From NCBI GenBank assembly GCA_003601695.1, contig PIYH01000058.1:1-8343 (forward strand): a stretch of DNA of 8,343 bases, given 5' to 3'. Source of the DNA: Candidatus Bathyarchaeota archaeon. Its GTDB lineage: Archaea; Thermoproteota; Bathyarchaeia; Bathyarchaeales; DTEX01. This document shows, in pieces, positions 5,379 to 8,343 of this stretch. Each line of letters begins with the position of its first letter. Position 1 is the first letter of the stretch. Both the position numbers and the translations under genes were made by a program. The notes beneath the pieces were generated by a model that saw only the letters and a list, made by a program, of their open reading frames with translations, ran no database searches and was not told where the DNA came from.

Positions 5379-6605
5379 TTGCATGTTCCATGGATCTTTA
5401 AGTATAAGCCGAAAACCCTTTCAGAAGTTATAGGAAATGAGGATGCAAAGAAGAAGATTCTTAAGTGGATAAAAGAATGGGATGAAAATCCTCCTGAAAA
5501 GAGAGCTCTGCTGATCTATGGTCCCCCGGGAACTGGAAAGACAGTAACAGTTGAAGCTTTAGCCCACGACTTAGACTTGGAGCTTGTCCAAAGCAATGCC
5601 AGCAACTATAGAACAGCGGATGCCGTTCAAAGATTTGCGGGAAGAGCAAGCCGATATGGAACTCTCTTCGGAAAGAAGAGGCTGATACTCTTCGATGAGA
5701 TCGATGGGATAACTGGAAGCGCCGATCGTGGAGGCCTCCGCGTAATAACACAGATAATTAAGAAGACGGATTCCCCGATAATCTTAATCGCTAATGATGC
5801 CTATAATCCGCGTTTCTCCACCCTTAGAAAATTCTGTCAGCTTATAAAGTTTAAGAGGCTTAGGAAGACGCAAATAGCTAGGCTGCTCGCTAAGATCTGC
5901 ACTATGGAAGGAATTCAAGCAGATCCGGAGGCGCTTAAGCTTATAGCTGAAAGAGCTAATGGAGATGTGAGAGCGGCTATAAACGATCTTCAAGCATTGG
6001 CTGATGGAAAGAAGAAGCTGACTTTCGATGACGCTGCATGGCTGAGGAGCAGGGATCGTAAAGAAGAGATCTTTAATGTTCTCAGGAGAATCTTCTATGC
6101 CGGAAGTGTCAGAAGTGCTTTGAGGGCAGCTCAGGAGACGGATGTAGACTTAGATATGCTTCTGGAATGGATATACGAGAACCTCCCATATCATGTAAAG
6201 GATCCGAAGGAGCTGGCGTCTGCGATGGAGATGATCGCACTTGCAGATGTATACCGCGGAAGAATAGCGACAACGCAGAATTGGAGCTTGATGCGATATT
6301 ACCTGGATTTCATGACTGCTGGCGTATCGGCTTCATGGAGTAGAAAGTCACATGGGTGGACGCCGTTCCGTTTTCCATCACGCATAGCAACTATGTCTAG
6401 ATCCAAGGCGGAACGGGGGATGCTTAGAGAGATAGGGTTGAGGATAGGTAGGAGATGCCATATATCAGCTGATCGTGCCGCAAAAGATGTTATTCCATTT
6501 CTTCGGTTAATCTTCCAGATTAATCCGGAGATGAGGAAGGGCTTAGCGAGATGGCTCGGCCTAAATGAGGAGATGATAAATTACATAATTGGAAAAGACC
6601 AGTAA
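5379..6605 (+). CDS. rfcL: Replication factor C large subunit (clamp loader)
   Basis: Protein of 408 residues, at the short end for archaeal RfcL. It forms the clamp loader with RfcS, probably one large to four small subunits. Visible are the N-terminal WIFKYKPKTLSEVIGN (5-20), Walker A GPPGTGKT (48-55), SNASNYRTAD (72-81), Walker B ILFDEIDG (103-110), sensor-1 LIAND (136-140), sensor-2 NGDVRAAINDL (194-204) and a collar domain containing NWSLMRYYLDFMTAGV. An SRC arginine finger is absent, as usual for large subunits. The protein ends NYIIGKDQ right after the collar, with no basic linker or PCNA-binding QxxLxxFF tail. Start TTG 5379 follows the rfcS stop with no gap, and GAGGG at 5366-5370 lies eight bases upstream inside rfcS; the next Met is residue 176, so TTG is required. 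It converges with moaB 18 bases away. Confidence 0.95.
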   Translation: MHVPWIFKYKPKTLSEVIGNEDAKKKILKWIKEWDENPPEKRALLIYGPPGTGKTVTVEALAHDLDLELVQSNASNYRTADAVQRFAGRASRYGTLFGKKRLILFDEIDGITGSADRGGLRVITQIIKKTDSPIILIANDAYNPRFSTLRKFCQLIKFKRLRKTQIARLLAKICTMEGIQADPEALKLIAERANGDVRAAINDLQALADGKKKLTFDDAAWLRSRDRKEEIFNVLRRIFYAGSVRSALRAAQETDVDLDMLLEWIYENLPYHVKDPKELASAMEMIALADVYRGRIATTQNWSLMRYYLDFMTAGVSASWSRKSHGWTPFRFPSRIATMSRSKAERGMLREIGLRIGRRCHISADRAAKDVIPFLRLIFQINPEMRKGLARWLGLNEEMINYIIGKDQ

Positions 6606-6615
6606 GTTAAGGTGC

Positions 6616-6634
6616 TTTTTCCTTCAAGATTTTT
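6616..6634 (+). terminator. Two T-tracts after rfcL
   Basis: GCTTTTTCC (T-run 6616-6620) and GATTTTTC (T-run 6630-6634) follow the rfcL stop by 11 and 25 bases, consistent with archaeal T-tract termination. The second lies within the 3' end of moaB on the other strand. Confidence 0.33.
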
Positions 6635-7160
6635 CACGTGCATGTTTAATAATATGGCCTGCCTCTGGAAGTATAAGTTTCTCAAGAGCTAGAGAGGCTG
6701 CTTGAGGGGAGCCGGGAAGACAGAATATGGCTTTCCCCCTTGCCACTCCAGCCAGCGTTCTCGTAAGGATTGCGGCTGATCCGACTTCTTCGTAACTTAA
6801 CGCCCTAAAGACCTCGCCGAATCCGGGCATCTCCTTTTCAAGTAGCGGCTGAACAGCCTCTATCGTAACGTCTCTTGGACTTATTCCAGTTCCGCCTGAA
6901 AAGATTATAATGTCAACCCTGCGTGACTTTAGAGCTCTCATCAAAACTCGCTGTATCTGCATCTTATCATCGGGAATTATCCTACGCATAGTTACAGCAT
7001 GATCATCCTCCTTAAGCATTTTCACAATTAAGTCTCCGGTGGGATCATTGAGCCTCCTAGACTCGAAGAATTCCCTATATCGTGATGTACTACATATGAT
7101 CACCGCGAATTTTAGACGCTCCGGAGCCTCAGCCTTATGCTCTTCAGCGGTCTTGCTCAT
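6624..7160 (-). CDS. moaB: MoaB/Mog-family molybdopterin adenylyltransferase
   Basis: Protein of 178 residues with one MoCF-binding (MogA/MoaB) domain. In archaea such proteins bind molybdopterin and activate it by adenylylation before metal (molybdenum or tungsten) insertion. Key motifs are IIFSGGTGISPRDVTIEAV (85-103), the pterin-binding loop with D97, MPGFGEVFRALSYEEVGSAA (111-130) and IFCLPGSPQAASLALEKLI (145-163). The N-terminal 16 residues are polar and poorly conserved. The length suits MoaB rather than a domain of MoeA or Cnx1, and no MoeA fusion is present. The ATG overlaps the moaC stop as ATGA, showing coupled translation with moaC. No moaA, moaD, moaE or moeA lies in the window, so the rest of the pathway must be encoded elsewhere. 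Confidence 0.93.
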   Translation of the reverse strand: MSKTAEEHKAEAPERLKFAVIICSTSRYREFFESRRLNDPTGDLIVKMLKEDDHAVTMRRIIPDDKMQIQRVLMRALKSRRVDIIIFSGGTGISPRDVTIEAVQPLLEKEMPGFGEVFRALSYEEVGSAAILTRTLAGVARGKAIFCLPGSPQAASLALEKLILPEAGHIIKHAREKS

Positions 7161-7597
7161 AGATTCTTCTTCACCTTCCTAACGACACGTATATCGCTGA
7201 CTATGGTGTGCGGGTATTGCCCCTCGGAATCCTTCTCGTACTGTTTAGTCATATCCCATATTGTGAGCAGGGCGATGGCTGTTGCAACCAGTGCTTCCAT
7301 CTCTACGCCTGTCTGAGCCCTAGTCTTAACTGTGGATTCAACCTCCATCATGTCAGAAGCAGATATCCTAACATCGACTCTGATATTTGTTAATGGAATT
7401 GGATGGCAAAGGGGAATAATGTTGCTCGTGTTCTTCGCTGCTAGTATACCCGCAATCTTAGCAGCGGAGATTGGATCTCCCTTCTCAACTTTTCCTTCAA
7501 TGATTCTCTTAACCGTCTCGACTCTGAGCCTTATTCTTCCCTTAGCCGTCGCCTCCCTTAGTGTTTCAGCCTTACTGGTTATGTCAACCATCGACAT
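7157..7597 (-). CDS. moaC: Cyclic pyranopterin monophosphate synthase MoaC
   Basis: Protein of 146 residues that converts the MoaA product 3',8-cyclo-7,8-dihydro-GTP into cyclic pyranopterin monophosphate, the first committed intermediate of molybdopterin. Recognisable blocks are MVDITSKAETLREATAKG (3-20), KGDPISAAKIAGILAAK (39-55), NIIPLCHPIPLT (59-70), KTRAQTGVEMEALVA (91-105) and WDMTKQYEKD (114-123). The residues matching E. coli K51, H77, D128 and K131 are K39, H65, D115 and K118. The C-terminus ends DIRVVRKVKKNL and lacks the bacterial KSGGKSG tail, which I recall as normal for archaeal MoaC. Start ATG 7597 follows GGTG by six bases; ATG 7591 is an alternative. It lies 41 bases after the helical protein gene with no clear promoter between, so one operon is likely. 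Confidence 0.95.
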   Translation of the reverse strand: MSMVDITSKAETLREATAKGRIRLRVETVKRIIEGKVEKGDPISAAKIAGILAAKNTSNIIPLCHPIPLTNIRVDVRISASDMMEVESTVKTRAQTGVEMEALVATAIALLTIWDMTKQYEKDSEGQYPHTIVSDIRVVRKVKKNL

Positions 7598-7638
7598 TTA
7601 AGACACCGAAGGAAATAGCTAATCGCGTAGTAAAAATG

Positions 7639-8259
7639 CTACCCTTCGTTTTTTTCATTCGATGCTGACTGAAACTTTGATAGTTCATCAGATACAGCGT
7701 CTAAGCCGTTCTTTAAATCTTTCAAGGTCTGCTCAACATTTAGGATTGATAAATTAAGATTTCTAATCGCCCTCTTCAGATTCTCGAATCGGATGAAGGA
7801 TGCCTCTGGAATAGACACTGCTGAAAGATATTCCTTTGCGTCATAAACTTCTTTGAGTCTAAGAATCGTTGATAAGCTCTTAGATGGGTTGTCTCGTATC
7901 TTCTTAGCTAGGTTTAAAAGGTTTGCTCCTTCTACGGATGCCCTTCTAAGCTCTTCAAGAGCCGCTTTAGAATCCCCCTTCAAGCCATGTTTCTTAAGAG
8001 TCTCCTTAAACACTCTTAAGCACTCTAGCAATGCGTCAACTTGTCTCTTTATAGTCGGAGTAACTTCAGGCTTTAAGAGAAGCATCAGATCCCTAAGCTG
8101 TTTAGTTAAGTCTCCTAATGAGGTTATGTCTCTTTCAGATCTCCTCCAAACATCTGACGGAGTCATATTCTCCAAGGCAACATTACTAGTCAGGTCTGAC
8201 GTTATTCTTTGAAGAAGAACTTCAAACTTACCTATCTTTTCCTCATATTCTCGAATCAC
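7639..8259 (-). CDS. Hypothetical helical/coiled-coil protein
   Basis: I do not recognise a family. From GTG 8259 the product has 206 residues, almost all predicted helical: charged, leucine-rich heptad-like segments at about 1-22, 44-62 (LTKQLRDLMLLL), 67-92, 98-122 and a C-terminal coiled coil near 158-196 with ENLKRAIRNLNLSI and VEQTLKDLKNGL. A single cysteine is present, and there is no signal peptide, membrane segment or catalytic motif. This looks like a structural or adaptor protein; a distant ESCRT-III/CdvB-like or PhoU-like helical fold is conceivable, but nothing proves it. GTG 8259 has GGG five bases upstream and AGGGG ten bases upstream, whereas TTG 8283 (214 residues) has no Shine-Dalgarno. 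Upstream in the same frame there is ATG 8322 with AAGGAG, but a TAG at 8311-8313 intervenes. It precedes moaC-moaB and may be co-transcribed with them. Confidence 0.7.
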   Translation of the reverse strand: MIREYEEKIGKFEVLLQRITSDLTSNVALENMTPSDVWRRSERDITSLGDLTKQLRDLMLLLKPEVTPTIKRQVDALLECLRVFKETLKKHGLKGDSKAALEELRRASVEGANLLNLAKKIRDNPSKSLSTILRLKEVYDAKEYLSAVSIPEASFIRFENLKRAIRNLNLSILNVEQTLKDLKNGLDAVSDELSKFQSASNEKNEG

Positions 8260-8333
8260 ATCTACCCTACCCCTAAGAGACAAATCGACAATGATATGAA
8301 ATAGAAGATCCTAATTAAGCATTTGTATATCTC

Positions 8334-8343
8334 CTTTATATTT
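8334..8343 (-). promoter_or_regulatory. Possible TATA box for the helical protein-moaC-moaB group
   Basis: The minus strand reads AAATATAAAG at the window edge. Transcription would start near 8312, giving a leader of about 50 bases to GTG 8259. The same bases could instead be the end of an upstream gene, since the frame to the TAG at 8311-8313 is open to the edge. Confidence 0.25.

Noticed and set aside
4407..6605. Intein in the rfc genes
   Set aside because: Both genes run through Walker A without insertion and have normal uninterrupted lengths.
1..8343. CRISPR arrays, insertion sequences, phage genes, tRNA or rRNA genes
   Set aside because: No regularly spaced repeats, transposase or integrase motifs, terminal inverted repeats or cloverleaf-compatible sequences were found by reading both strands.

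Overview
The window looks like chromosomal DNA from a thermophilic or mesophilic archaeon, most likely of the Thermoproteota/TACK side. The evidence is a replication factor C small/large subunit pair in tandem, an archaeal-type Thg1-like protein, a stand-alone Lrp/AsnC effector domain, archaeal-type MoaC and MoaB, A/T-rich TATA-like boxes 20-40 bases ahead of several starts, GGTG/GAGG Shine-Dalgarno sequences and heavy use of TTG start codons. The exact lineage cannot be told from the sequence alone. Composition is moderate in GC, and I see no insertion sequence, phage gene, CRISPR array, tRNA or rRNA.

Layout, left to right: (1) a minus-strand regulator cassette, an AbrB-type DNA-binding protein overlapping by four bases a cysteine-rich DUF3795-like protein that runs off the left edge; (2) a divergent stand-alone RAM-domain protein on the plus strand; (3) a minus-strand tRNA-His guanylyltransferase-family enzyme; (4) a plus-strand xylose-isomerase-like TIM-barrel protein; (5) a minus-strand M20 amidohydrolase of the AbgB type; (6) the plus-strand rfcS-rfcL operon with no base between the genes; (7) a minus-strand group made of an unrecognised helical protein, moaC and moaB, with moaC and moaB overlapping by ATGA. 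Transcription units alternate strictly: three divergent promoter regions (472-634, 1680-1856, 4210-4406) and three tight convergent ends (881-932, 2763-2775, 6606-6623). No gene-free stretch exceeds 300 bases.

Functionally this is mostly a housekeeping neighbourhood: clamp loading for DNA replication (RfcS/RfcL), 5'-end processing of tRNA (Thg1-like), and molybdopterin/tungstopterin cofactor synthesis (MoaC makes cyclic pyranopterin phosphate, MoaB adenylylates molybdopterin). The TIM-barrel enzyme and the AbgB-like amidohydrolase are probably catabolic or salvage enzymes with unassigned substrates. I found no convincing new multi-gene defence or mobile system. The points most worth a second look are the start region of the helical protein (a good Shine-Dalgarno and ATG followed in frame by an amber codon), the missing PCNA-binding tail of RfcL, a GTAAGA dyad shared by the abrB/RAM divergent promoters, and the helical protein of unknown function itself.
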